In this document: in pieces, positions 44,361 to 55,420 of the stretch
How positions within the stretch are numbered: position 1 is the stretch's first letter
How the letters are laid out: each line of letters opens with the position of its first letter
Assembly (NCBI GenBank): GCA_038380435.1
Contig: JAWZYU010000009.1
Span: 61,533,901 to 61,597,900 of the forward strand
Source of the DNA: Ryuthela nishihirai
Lineage: Eukaryota; Arthropoda; Arachnida; Araneae; Heptathelidae
Reading direction: 5' to 3'
Length of the DNA stretch: 64,000 bases
Position numbers and translations under genes: made by a program
Notes under the pieces: generated by a model
The model's database searches: none
What the model was told of the DNA's origin: nothing
What the model saw: the letters and a program-made list of their open reading frames with translations, nothing else

Positions 44361-44468
44361 TCTTACAGAACAAGATTTTGAGAACTGCGGTCGATGCCCC
44401 TTGGTTTGTCACTAACAGACAACTTCATAAAGACCTGGGCATCGACCATGCATATATACACCTTTTAT
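44361..44468 (+). repeat. Fragment of the 526-bp LINE-array unit inside the Tigger element
   Basis: TCTTACAGAACAAGATTTTG through CTTCATAAAGACCTGGGCAT to TATATACACC matches the array at 40.8-42.9 kb and is closest to unit 1 (shared CCCCTTGG and CTGGGCATCGA). There is no poly(A) tail and no evident TSD. Confidence 0.88.
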
Positions 44469-44754
44469 AACCATGTATAAACACACACAATTGTTTCCAT
44501 TTAATTTGTCCAACGCCAACATTTCATTCATACGCAGTACGCTGAAGATGGTCGGCCGCGTTGCCATAGCAACGTACTCGTTACAAGAGATCACCCACGC
44601 GCGCATCTGACAACCCTGCTTGGCGCTGCCCGCTAGCTGAGTGACCCAGGCCGAGTTGCGATCATTTCACTCACGTTAGCAGATCTATAATCACGTATTT
44701 ATCAGTGCTTATCCTCTTCTGCATTTGTATTTCTTTTAATTTCAAATATTAAAT

Positions 44755-46088
44755 ATGACATCTAAGAGGAAGAATGATGATAAAGCAGCAAAAAGACGCA
44801 AAGTTTTGTCATTATTTCAAAAAATTGAAATTTTAGATAAGTTGAAAAATGGTACACGTGTTTCATCGCTTGCAAGAGAACTAGCTATAAACGAATCAAA
44901 CAGAAAAACAATACGGGAGAATGAAGAAAAGATTCGGTCTAGTGTCAAAGCTTCAGGTGATACTTCGGCAAAGGTTGCTCAAGTTTCAAGAAGAATTCCA
45001 CAATTGGAAAAGATGGAAAAATATTAATAGCTTGGATTGACAATCAAGTAAACGTAAAAGCGCAGTTGTGGATGGTGTTGCTATTCGAAACAAAGCTTTA
45101 GATTTATTTTCTTTCGTTTTAAATAAAGATGACCAATTGTCAGAGAAAATTGACTTTCAAGCAAGCAAAGGTTGACTTGAGAACTTTAAGCGTCGTTTTA
45201 ATTTGCCCAATGTAAAGCTTCAGGGAGAAACTGGCTCTGCAGATAAAGAAGCAGCAGAGAAATTCAAACCCAATTTTTGAAATTCATTGAAGAGAGGGGT
45301 TACGTTCTGCAACAAGTTTTCAATGCTGATGAGACGGGCCTATTTTATAAGCGAATGGGACAACAAACCTACATCACAAAGACACAAAAGGTTGCCCCTG
45401 GTTTTAAAGCTTTGAAGGATAGACTCACTTTGCTTTTTTGTGGAAATGCATCAGGCGACTTCAAGTGCAAGCCTCTGCTCATTTATCGATCTAAAACGCC
45501 TGTGCATTGCAGGGAAAACATTTTGAGCAATTGCCCAGTGTGTGGAAGTGGAATAGAAAAGCTTGGGTAACAAAAGCCCTCTTTAATGACTGGTTTGAAA
45601 ATTCATTCGTTAAAGTAGTCAAACATTGCTTAGAACAGCAAAACCTGAGCTTTAAAGTTCTCCTAATTCTCGATAATGCTCCAGGACACGATGCTGAAGC
45701 CCTCACAACATTGCATCCAAATGTAGAGGTTTTATTCCTCCCACCTAACACCACATCCTTAATCCAACCAATGGATCAAGGGATCATAAAAACATTCAAA
45801 GCCTATTATGTCATTCATGTTTACACCTCTGCAAATAAAGTATTAGACGAAGGAAAGCACGGCACGCTAATGGCATTTTGGAAGCAATTCAACATAAGCC
45901 ACTGCATAGAAATGATTAAATTCGCATGGGAACAAGTGAATTCATCAACATTGAATGCTTGCTGGCATCAGCTCTGGCCAGAAGTTGTCAACATTTTTAA
46001 AGGATTTCCATCAATTGAAAATGAAATCAAAGAAATCGTACAAATTGCTATAGCAATTGGCGGCGAAGGATTTTCAAATATGGAATAA
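44755..46088 (+). pseudogene. Tigger/pogo transposase, frameshifted
   Basis: A CENP-B-like DDE transposase that binds its ends through N-terminal helix-turn-helix domains. The ATG at 44755 opens MTSKRKNDDKAAKRRKV, QKIEILDKLKNGTRVSSLAR (first CENP-B-type HTH). From 45020 the frame changes: ILIAWIDNQV, KALDLFSFVLNKDD, then an in-frame TGA (LENFKRRF would follow a Trp). The catalytic core follows: QQVFNADETGLFYKRM (first Asp), LTLLFCGNASGDFKCKPLLI, KVLLILDNAPGHDAEA (second Asp) and LFLPPNTTSLIQPMDQGIIK (third Asp, 34 residues after the second, as usual for Tigger). A tail with NISHCIEMIKFAWEQV and CWHQLWPEV reaches a stop at 46088. An acidic coda, LIENDDREMTNEELDDLV, continues in frame after that stop. 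There are at least three lesions, so no product is expected. Confidence 0.92.
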
Positions 46089-46698
46089 GGAGAAGTCAAA
46101 GAATTAATCGAGAATGACGATCGAGAAATGACGAATGAAGAATTGGATGATCTTGTAACACCAGCCGACAGTGAAAGCAGCGATAGTGAAGAAGATAAAG
46201 CGCCTTTAACTTACAAGAAGTTAAACTAATTGTTAAAAAAAGGCACAGGAACTGTCTGATTTTGCAATGGAGATTGACCCAATTGAAGAAAGAAAAGGAC
46301 ACTTTATTAGAGGCATTGAAAAACTCTGCGCTCCTCACCGCGATACTTTTAAAGAGTTGCGTCAGTCATTGTCCCAAGCAAAAATCACCAGCTTCTTAAA
46401 AAAATAATTGTATCATGTACCTACTTATTAAGCAGTAATAAAAAACCTTTCAATTAACATTTGTTTCATTTTTCCCTTTTAATTACAACAATATTTAGGT
46501 TTGTTTAAATTATGCATACTTTCTTAATTTGAACTATATCTAACACATTTTTTCCATAGAAAGTTAACTTTGCGGAACGCGATTTTGCCGTGCGCGCAAT
46601 GTATTATTGACGTAACCCCCGTGTTCGGCAAGGGTTTATTGTATTTCCATGCGTAAAAGAATATCGCACTTTTCAGATATTGCAAGATGTTAAAAGTT

Positions 46699-47282
46699 AC
46701 ACTGGTTTCCATAAATTAAGGAACAACCTTATGTTATGCCAAAGGGAAGCTAACGTCGAAGCGATATCTTCTGAAATATGCTTTTAATGTTTCCAAAAAT
46801 GTGATAGGACGAAGATTTCAATCAAATATATCAATATCTCGATTTTCAACAATATTCGCTCAGTATTTAATGAGTTATAGAAATTTGAATGTTTAACAAC
46901 AACAATGCAGCCTTAACCCATTTCTTCCCAAGTGTTGCGTGAACGCAACACTGGGAAGAAATGGGTTAAGAAACTTATTTAAAACTAATGAGTAGTGAAA
47001 GAATTCTTTACCCAAACTTCTAAAACACACACTTATTTTATTAAACAATTTGATATGATACATATTAATAAGTTTTAATTAACTTCTGAAGTCACGTTTT
47101 GTGACTGGCATTGTTATTGTTAAATATTTAAACTTCCCGAACTCATTAAATACTGAACGAATATTGTTGAAAATTAAGATATTTATATATTGGAATCTGA
47201 TCTTTTTCTGTTATCACATTTAAAATAAATTATTTTAAAAGGTACAGAGCTTTGGCATTCCTTAATTTACGGAAAACAGCGT
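46699..47282 (-). mobile_element. Foldback element (long inverted arms), copy 1
   Basis: The left arm starts ACACTGGTTTCCATAAATTA (46699) and the right arm ends CTTAATTTACGGAAAACAGC (to 47282). Inner arm blocks CAATATTCGCTCAGTATTTA and TAAATACTGAACGAATATTG are inverted. Arms are about 200 bp and the unpaired centre about 180 bp. Its centre is the reverse complement of the centre of the copy at 60751-61309. There is no coding capacity. Confidence 0.82.
46917..46965. mobile_element. 49-bp palindrome between TTAA sites
   Basis: CCCATTTCTTCCCA ... GTGTTGCGT, GA, then ACGCAACAC ... TGGGAAGAAATGGG forms a hairpin with a single bulged A, flanked by TTAA at 46913-46916 and 46966-46969. TTAA flanks and CCC ends recall piggyBac-type elements, but the length is extreme. 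The related foldback at 60751-61309 lacks it at the matching site, so it is an insertion. Confidence 0.75.
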
Positions 47283-48390
47283 ATTTCTTCATTACGAGCT
47301 AAATTATTATAGCATTACTTAGTTTTTACCGTTATATATATCTCCGGACAAAGTTCACTTTTCAACTCAAGTTGTTTTAATTTAACAACAAAAAAGTTTC
47401 GAATACCCCGTTCCAAATTTTAACCTGTATTTAACTTATTTGGACTCCAGAAATTTCACTGAAACGTAATAAATATCTAGTTCAACTCTATAACTGTACT
47501 CTGTTTCTCCTAAATTGAGCTCTGATGTAAACACATCTATTTGCCTATTGGCTAAATACCTCTTCACTAAATATAAGTGTAAATATGTAGATTTTTCCGA
47601 TATATTGGTTTCAACATAGCAGTGATCACGAAAAATCAGTTTAATCTTCTTTATTTGGTTGCTAGGTGATGCATTTAAACGTTATGTTAAACGCAATTAA
47701 CTTAATAACGACAATCAGAAGATTTATGAATTTGAACATGAAATACGAAACTAAAACCAATTACTCTCGAAGAAGACAAGATGCATTATTGCGCATTTGT
47801 GAGCATTGAAAATTGAATAGCCAAGGGAAGCTGCTTACAATTATTTATGTGCAAAGTTTCAAATCTAATGACGAAATGTGCAGAAAAGCAATAAAGGGAA
47901 TTACAAATGGAATTTTTAAAAATATATGTCTCTACAAGTGTAGGATTCAAGTCGGATATTTAGTACATGTAAGCAACGGCAAGTGATTAACGGTTACGGA
48001 GGTGTGATCAATTTACCTTGACAGCTGTCAGGAAAAAGGTTCAAGAATTCTTCATCAAAAACACACTGCTGAATTTAACAGAATATTAATGTAGATAAAC
48101 TCGTAGCCTAATATGCTTAATTTCAGTTTAACATTTTTCATGTACCGAATTAGCTTTCTCACTCGCAAACGCGAAGCTGCTCTAACTGAACACTATTGTA
48201 TAATAACACGGAGACGAAATTATTTACGGCAAATTAAAGTGTATCTTGGAAATAAAATAAAATTTACTACTTATATGACACTTCGGCAAATTTAGACCAC
48301 GCAATTTCTAAAGTGTGGCAATCGATGTAATAAGTAAACATATTTTTGAAAATATTCTTGTTGACTTACAAAACAGCTGAAGTGACGATA
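47283..48390. other. AT-rich non-coding DNA
   Basis: No gene or repeat recognised. Confidence 0.4.
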
Positions 48391-48398
48391 CCATAGGC

Positions 48399-48609
48399 TA
48401 GGGGTTCTCAACGTGGGATACGCGGTAAAATATTTTGGGGTGCGCCGTGAGAGCTCAAAAGTCGGTAGATATATCTTATATACATATATGTTTTATTTTA
48501 TTCCCATTGTCATATTATAACCATGGTTTCATCTATCTATACAAGGGGTACGTCAGTTACATACACATTTCCAGGGGGTACGTGAAGCATAAAATGTTGA
48601 GAACCACTG
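48399..48609. mobile_element. hAT-like MITE, copy 1
   Basis: Left end TAGGGGTTCTCAACGTGG, right end, complemented, CAGTGGTTCTCAACATTTTA. The flanking 8-bp sequences CCATAGGC (48391-48398) and CCATATGT (48610-48617) agree at 6 of 8. A 211-bp non-coding element. Confidence 0.85.
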
Positions 48610-48629
48610 CCATATGTAATATATTAGAG

Positions 48630-48838
48630 TAGGGGTTCTCAACGTGGAGTATGCGATAAAATATTTCTGGGTACGCCGTGAGAGCTCAAAAGTTGCTAGA
48701 TATAGTAACAAAGTCAGTGTTTTATTTTATTCCCATTGTTATACTATAACTATAGTTTTATCTATCTATACAAGGGGTACGCCAGTTACATACACGTTTC
48801 CAGGGGGTACGTGAAGCATAAAAGGTTGAGAACCACTG
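48630..48838. mobile_element. hAT-like MITE, copy 2, perfect TSD
   Basis: Same family and orientation as copy 1, 20 bp downstream. A perfect 8-bp TSD TATTAGAG lies at 48622-48629 and 48839-48846. Ends TAGGGGTTCTCAACGTGG and, complemented, CAGTGGTTCTCAACCTTTTA. A 209-bp element. Confidence 0.93.
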
Positions 48839-48846
48839 TATTAGAG

Positions 48847-51130
48847 GATAGCGATTTCCAGACAATCGCGGACTGAAATCGCATTTTCATTTTAAAGTTA
48901 AATTCGTTCAAATGTTTCTATCGATGATATATTTATTTTTTCATATTTTTTTCACAAGCATTTAAATAAATTGGCACTGATGTTTATTTAGTTCTGGACT
49001 TCAAATCCGTACATTTCTGAGACTCTCGGAAATGTTTATCGTGTATATCTCCCACACGTGTATCATGCCATTAAAAACAAAGCTTCAAAATGTAACTAAT
49101 AACAGTTAATTCTTTGCTCAGTGATACTAGGAAATCATTCCTTGTGTCGTACGATTTGTGTATTTTAGGTGTCAACTTAGGTAGAACGTAATTTTTTTGT
49201 CAAAGAATGATGAAATAATGCATGATATGAATCAAAATTCTTCAGATATCACCATAAATTTAGCACATAATTCCTCGTATTTTACAGTTATTAGGGACAG
49301 AGAGTAAAAGTAAATATTTTACCCTAAACTCTTTAGTTACAGTCTCATTGTCCTGCCCCAAAAATATTTTTCTTTCCCTTTGAGACTATTTATCGAGATT
49401 CTACTTCATTTATATACAGCAACATAACTTTTTCACAAGCTACACATTTTTTTTACAATTCCACGATGTTTTAGTTTACATTTTCCATATTCGTTTAGAC
49501 GTTACTCTTCTATTATGATCGCAAACAGTTGAACAAATTTCGAGCAACTGAGAAAATTCAATGGAGAAGACATGAACTGTTGAACCAATTTTTTAACCGT
49601 TGACTAAACACTGTTGATTTTGCCTAGAAGGAGGAATAAAAAGATGCATCCTAATTTTTCACAATTTTTTTTCTACACTCACAAGATAATTGCAGCTATA
49701 AACACAATATTCTTCAAGAAAGTTGTAAAATGACTTTAAACAGCACAACAAGGAACTTTAAAGAAGGCAAACATGTTATTTTACGGAATAATCTAATATT
49801 TCAGTCTTGCACTTTTGGATGAGAAATGACAGTTTTTTTTATTTTTTCGTGATGATGATGATGATTTACAAAGATGGATAATGTAACAGTAGGAAAACTT
49901 CATAAATTTCTATATATTGTTTCTCAATGGGTTAAAGTTTAACGTTCAATCTTTTCCAATCCAGTCAAGGATTTTTAGATCACTTTCAACGAATAAGAGT
50001 TTAAGTAACATGAAAATTATTCTATGTTATACTTTGATAGTCTTTAAAATTTTAATACAAATGAGTTGGGAACAAATTTTTGAAACACCCGGGCTCAAAC
50101 GACTTTGACAGCATTGTCCTTGAGTCTGTCGAGGCCCGAATTGTGGAAAACGTTTCTTCGATGAGTCATAAAATATATATTTATACGAAATTCATGTCAC
50201 TAAACGTTTTTTTCCATTCTTCGAAATATAGGTTATTACAAACATCAAAATAATTTATCATTTTGTGAGGAAAAAAATCTTAATGCTATTGATAACTGAA
50301 ATATTAGGAATGTTAGTGTAAACCGAAAGTTCATTCGGATAACATCATTATAAACTCGAAGAGCAATTCATATATGTAAAAGAGTGAATACATAAAAAGT
50401 AATCAAGGCATTTGTTTTAATTGAAAAAAGAAGATTGATTATAAGGTTGAAATTATATTTTGCTTTTGAACATCAAAAAATTAAAAGAAAATCTGAGCCC
50501 GAGGCCACAAGGTTGTGGCCGAAATAATTAATATGGACATGAATATAAATTCAAATCTTTCACGTATTTTGAAAAATTCAGAGATCGTTATTAAAACAAT
50601 ATCAAATTATTATTGGAAAAATGGAGTACTTTTTAATCAAAGAAGTTTTTTTGATAAATGAAGAGAAACAAAAACTATTGTTAAACGTTTTTTCGAACCG
50701 CAAAAATTTTATTTCATTAATCGTTTTTTTTTTTACAAATATTACTCTTCCATTATTCTCACTTTTTTGCCAGCTTCAGCTCAATGCTCCAAATGATGCC
50801 AAAATTACCTCTCTAAAATCCATGCATTATTTAAACATGTCTCTCGAGTACACAGAGAGCTAGATATAAATAATACTATTTAGTACAGTGTTCCCTGCTT
50901 ACTAAGCACATCAATTCTTAGTGTTCCCAACAACATCTAACTTGCATTTGATACATTCGAAACAAAAGTACGAAATAGAAAAGAAACAAAATTTCAAATT
51001 TGTACCAGACTACACCTCTTTTCATTTTAAATCCCCTTATGTGAATGCAGTGTTAGTTTCATTTGCGTCACGATTTCAAAATTAAATTTCTGCAGTCTGC
51101 AATTCCATTAAATCGGAGATACTTTTTATT
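48847..51130. other. AT-rich non-coding DNA
   Basis: No gene recognised. A (GAT)n stretch lies at about 49852-49864. The frames at 49917 and 50621 have no recognisable domain. Confidence 0.4.
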
Positions 51131-51135
51131 TCAGC

Positions 51136-51286
51136 AATCAAAAATGTATTAAAATAAATACACTTTGATTGATCAAAAATTTATTAAAATAAACACACTT
51201 TGATTTGAACAATCAAAAATGTATTAAAATAAATACGCTTTGATTTGAACAATCAAAAATGTATTAAAATAAATACACTTTGATTT
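51136..51286. repeat. Tandem repeat, ~40-bp unit x 4
   Basis: AATCAAAAATGTATTAAAAT then AAATACACTTTGATTTGAAC recurs with starts at 51136, about 51172, 51211 and 51251. Confidence 0.9.
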
Positions 51287-51349
51287 CAGAAATTCGTACA
51301 TTATTAATATGAAAAAAAATACAGGAAATATCTCAAAGAACTAGAATAA

Positions 51350-52548
51350 ATTTTAAAATGCGAGAATATAACGTAAAATATTTAAATTTTAAATTAGATG
51401 AAATTGATAATTTAAGTATAAATGATATATATCAAACTTTTACAGGGTTAGTTAATAATGCAATACTAAATTAAAAATATACAGAATTCTTGGGTAACTG
51501 GTGATATAATTAATTTGATTAAAAAAAGAGAAAGAGCGTTTTTGAGACACAAAAATATCCATGTATATTGCAATACAATGATGAATATAAAAGAATTAGA
51601 AGTAACACAGTTTCAAAAGTAAGAAATATGAAAACTAAATATTATGAAACTGAATTTAAAAAGTACGAAATGATTCAAGGAAACAATGAAAATGTGTAAA
51701 GCAAATTTTAGAAGAAAATATTTCTGATTCGGTAATACCAGATTATACTGATGTTGGAAAATTAAATGACTTTAATTATAATTTTTTTAATATTCAATAA
51801 TAATAGTAATGAGACAAATAATAAAGTTTTTCATAACTATCCCCCCTAAAATAACAAAAGTTCATATTTTTGAAAGAAAAGAAATTAAATATTTAAACAA
51901 CTTTGATGAAAATAAAGCTGAAGGATATGATAACGTAAATCCCAAAATATTAAAATTTAATAATAAATATTATTCACCTTTTTATTCAGATAAATCATAA
52001 ACAAATCATTTCCTTTTGGTATTTTTTAAAAAACAAATGAGAACTGCTATTGTGAACCCTATACACAAAAAGGAGATAAAAATATTTGAAATAATTAAAA
52101 CCCAATCCCGACATTACATATTTTTTCAAAAGAAATTGAAACAATTATGAGAAAAAGATTTATGAAATTTCCAAATAATCCATATTTTTTTTGTAAATCG
52201 TAGTACGGATTTAGAGAATATATGAGTAGAGATCATTTAGTGTTGAAAATGATGACTGCTATTTTATATAGAATAAATAATTTTCAAAAACCTTTGATAA
52301 GTTTTTTAGACATTGCAAAAGCATTTCATACTGTAAATCATAAAGTTTTATTGCAGAAACTAAATTACATTGGTCTTACGGAAATACACTAAAATGGTTT
52401 AAAATATATATTACAGAAAGAAAATCAATTGTTGACAAAAGAAATATAAAATAGTTTACACTTATTACTTAACAAAGAAGAACCTCAAGATTCAGTTGTG
52501 GGATTTATTTTGTTCTTGACATATTTCCATTATTTCTTTTCAATAACT
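51350..52548 (+). pseudogene. Jockey-type LINE ORF2, linker and RT half, heavily decayed
   Basis: Fragments across frames, in the expected order: SWVTGDIINLIKKRERAFLR (linker before RT), KITKVHIFERKEIKYLNNF, DENKAEGYDNVNPKILK (RT start, usually KAPGxDxI), RTAIVNPIHKKGDKN, LHIFSKEIE, GFREYMSRDHL, ISFLDIAKAFHTVNHKVLL (first catalytic Asp region), LNYIG, and DSVVGFILFLTYFHYFF (in place of GSxLGPxLFLxYxNDL). The YxDD block is not visible because a Tc1 fragment interrupts here. Many stops make it an old copy. Confidence 0.7.
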
Positions 52549-53209
52549 TTTCAATAAGAGTGGAGAAAGGTTGCTTTCGCCGACGAATCGAGGTTTTTAC
52601 TCCACAGAAGTGACGGGCGGTGGTGGATACGGTGTCAGACACAAGAGAACCAACACCCGGACACACTTGTCATCAAGAACAGGCTGGACACACTTGTCAT
52701 CAAGAACAGGCTGACGGTGTCAGTGTGCATATCTGGGGGATGTTTTCCTGGTATGACCTGGGACCGCTGGTACCACTGGATCAGTCCCAGAACGCCAAAG
52801 GCTACTTGTCCATCCTCGCTGACCACTGTTGCACGTTTACCTTGGTGGTGATGGGATCTACCAACAGGACAATGCAGCCTGCCATGTCGCTAAGCTGGTG
52901 CGTGACTGGTTCCAAGAAAACGATAGCGATGTCTCCGTTCTCCCTTGGCAGGCGAAATCGCTCGACCTCAACCTCATAGAGCACTTGTGGGGCCATTCGG
53001 ATCGACAGGTTCGGCGTGCAAACCCACAACCACGTCATCTCCGTAACCTCCGTGCTCTGCTGGAGTCCGAATGGGCACGTGTGCCTCTGGCAACCTTCCA
53101 GGGCCTCATTGCGTCCATGCCACGCCGTCTCGCCACTGTCATCCGGGCCAAGGGTAGTTATTCCCATTATTAGGTAGGTGGTCATATTATTCTGATACGA
53201 CTGTGTATT
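52549..53209 (+). mobile_element. Tc1-type transposon fragment inserted in a LINE
   Basis: A distinctly GC-richer block within AT-rich DNA. It begins inside the catalytic domain and runs past the transposase stop to a probable 3' terminus (TGGTCATATTATTCTGATAC, GACTGTGTA). The 5' end and N-terminal half are missing. LINE sequence resumes downstream at about 53340. Confidence 0.75.
52560..53173 (+). pseudogene. Tc1-type transposase, catalytic half, frameshifted
   Basis: RKVAFADESRFLLHRSDGR (first Asp), TVSVHIWGMFSWYDLGPLVP, NAKGYLSILADH, then after a frame change YQQDNAACHVAKLVRDWFQE (second Asp), VLPWQAKSLDLNLIEHLWG (Glu, completing DD34E), RQVRRANPQPRHLRNLRALL and ASMPRRLATVIRAKGSYSHY before the stop at 53173. 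A 27-bp in-frame duplication (nine codons, reading DTLVIKNRL twice) lies at about 52656-52711. The N-terminal DNA-binding domains are absent. Confidence 0.85.
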
Positions 53210-53339
53210 TCTTAATTATAATATATCAGATAAAGAAAATTGTAGGCACCTCTCTTATCATGGCTTTTTACTATTCATGAATACAATCAAATTCAAAATA
53301 TTGTTTAATTTGTTGGGGAGGAACGTATTTAAACTATTT

Positions 53340-53735
53340 AAATAAATTAGCAACATTGCAAAACAAAATTCCAACGGTTATTATGAATAACAATAGTACT
53401 AAATTAAAAACTGACTATATAAAATAAAATATCTGATCTAAGAAAACTATATATATTTATAAAATACTTTTGTTTGTATTTAAAAATCCAGACGTATCAA
53501 AATTGCAATATCCAGAAGTAAGTCTTAGACAAATAGAACCATATGTACTTTTTTCAATAATAATATTTTTTTAATAATAATTTTCAAACACTAATGTTCT
53601 TTTCTTTTTTCAATATTATGTATCATTTTCAAGAAAAGGTATTTTCCAAAGACATTTCATGATTATGACTCCACAAAATTTAATAAATTACCAAACAACA
53701 TAAGGGTAGAAAAACATTAAAATATGTTTAAAATC
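53340..53735 (+). pseudogene. LINE C-terminal remnant beyond the Tc1 insertion
   Basis: LQNKIPTVIMNNNSTKLKTD, YKILLFVFKNPDVSKLQYPE and then DYDSTKFNKLPNNIRVEKH resemble the C-terminal part of Jockey/CR1-type ORF2 (LQNKxIRxI ... YNxLPxxIR). The compatible order and strand suggest that it continues the LINE at 51350-52548. Confidence 0.5.
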
Positions 53736-53739
53736 AATA

Positions 53740-55330
53740 TTTGACAACGATTATTAAATGTAAACAATATTGAGTCATTATTTCACATCAATAAGTGAAC
53801 TACCTCATTTCTTATGTTATTAATAAACAAATCCGATATTATAATTTTTTGAAATTTTATTTGCATTTCTAAACATTTTGAATCAACATCAATAATGAAA
53901 ATAAAAATGCATAACGATAGCAAATAATAATAATATAATTTAACAACCTCTAACAGTGTAAAGCTCATTGGTTGTTTCTTATAAAGCTTCGATTTTGATA
54001 CTGTTTATTTTCATGCGTTTTAAAGCATTTCACAGTCAATTTTTTCATATATTGTTTTGACTTCATGTTGAATGGTATATATTTGTTCATATTGAACTGT
54101 TCATATATATATATAATCTTATTACTTATGCATAAGTTTTGTGCATCTTATATTTATTGTATTTTATTGAGTGTATTATATGTTATACAATAAACATATA
54201 AACAAGCAAATAATAATAAAACTGCCAAATTAAAAAAAATGTTATTTTATTCTTCAAATTTCATTTAGATAGATGATTTGAAATTCTTCATATTATTATA
54301 TTTAAATAATATTTTATTACTTGTTGGTTAGTTAAATTATATTTTAAATCTTTTCATGAATTTTATTTATAACAGGTGTGCAATTATAATGAATACAGTG
54401 TAATTTAATATTCGTATCAATTTAAAATTATATATCTAGAACATTTTAAAAATAGTCTTTGAAAAATGAATTCAGCTAAGTTTCTCTCATATCCACTACT
54501 AAAATATATCTACTTAGACAGTTGTATTATCCACTTGAACAATTCTTGGCATTGGACTCAAAGGGATTTTCATCGTTTCTCCCTTAATGTAATTCAAAGC
54601 ACCTGCATTCGGAGCGAAATGTTTCTGTGCCAGTGGATAGGTCCGCAACGTCCGCGCTACTGGGGCCCATGATTGGTCAGGGCCTTAAAAAACATTCTAC
54701 AAAATTTATGGATAAAATAAAACTATTAAAAGAAAAACCCGCAATTTTTTTATAACTTTTAACGAATAATAAACGTATCGTGAACAATAACCTTCGTTTT
54801 TCCCACTAGAAATTCTCTCTGTGTTGTCTGTGGACCAGAACTCATTAATCTCAAAGTCTTCCCTTAGTTCACTAAAGAATAAAAATGACACGATATGATA
54901 AATTTTGGATAACAGTTTTATAGGTATTTAGTGTATGTATAAAATTAAGATAATCGTTTTAATCAAAACTCACACAACTGCATTTTATGCCGCAAAGTGT
55001 AATAATTTCAGTTTTGCATAAAATATCTGTGGGTTCTCTAACTTTAAATTATTATTGTGAAAGGTAATTATAAGGTTTAAAAAAATAAAAGCTGATGTTT
55101 TTTGCAAAAGAGTCTCCGTGATATTTTTTGCTGGTGGTGGGGGGGGGGGTTGAGATTTTCCAGTATGCCACTCTTCTGTTCACTAAACTACTTAATGAAG
55201 ACTCATTTTGCCCTTTACATTTTGTAGTTTTTGTTCTGTGAAATCGAGAGAGAAGTTCGTTCATTAAAAAGACCAATAAGGAAAGAAATGTTATATCTTG
55301 TAGTCACAGCTGGTAGTGACACGTTCACAT
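53740..55330. other. AT-rich non-coding DNA
   Basis: No gene recognised. A (TA)n tract near 54105 and a G-run at 55138-55149 are present. Confidence 0.4.
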
Positions 55331-55337
55331 TAATTCT

Positions 55338-55420
55338 ATAAGATAAATAATTATTATATATAAGATAAATAATTATTATATATAAGATAAATAATTATTA
55401 TATATAAGATAAATAATTAT
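55338..55420. repeat. Tandem repeat, 22-bp unit x ~4
   Basis: ATAAGATAAATAATTATTAT recurs every 22 bp from 55338, 55360, 55382 and 55404. Confidence 0.93.

Larger units (their letters stand above)
44305..46641 (+). mobile_element. Tigger/pogo-type DNA transposon, complete ends, inactive
   Basis: A 2337-bp element flanked by TA (44303-44304 and 46642-46643). Ends: CAGTAAACCCTTGCCGAGCG at the left and, complemented, CAATAAACCCTTGCCGAACA at the right. A subterminal motif GAACGCGATTTTGC occurs near both ends, inverted. One transposase gene lies inside. A ~108-bp piece of a Jockey LINE unit is embedded in the left subterminal region (44361-44468). Confidence 0.93.

Noticed and set aside
51136..51286. 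A CRISPR-like array
   Set aside because: Whole ~40-bp units repeat, including the would-be spacers.
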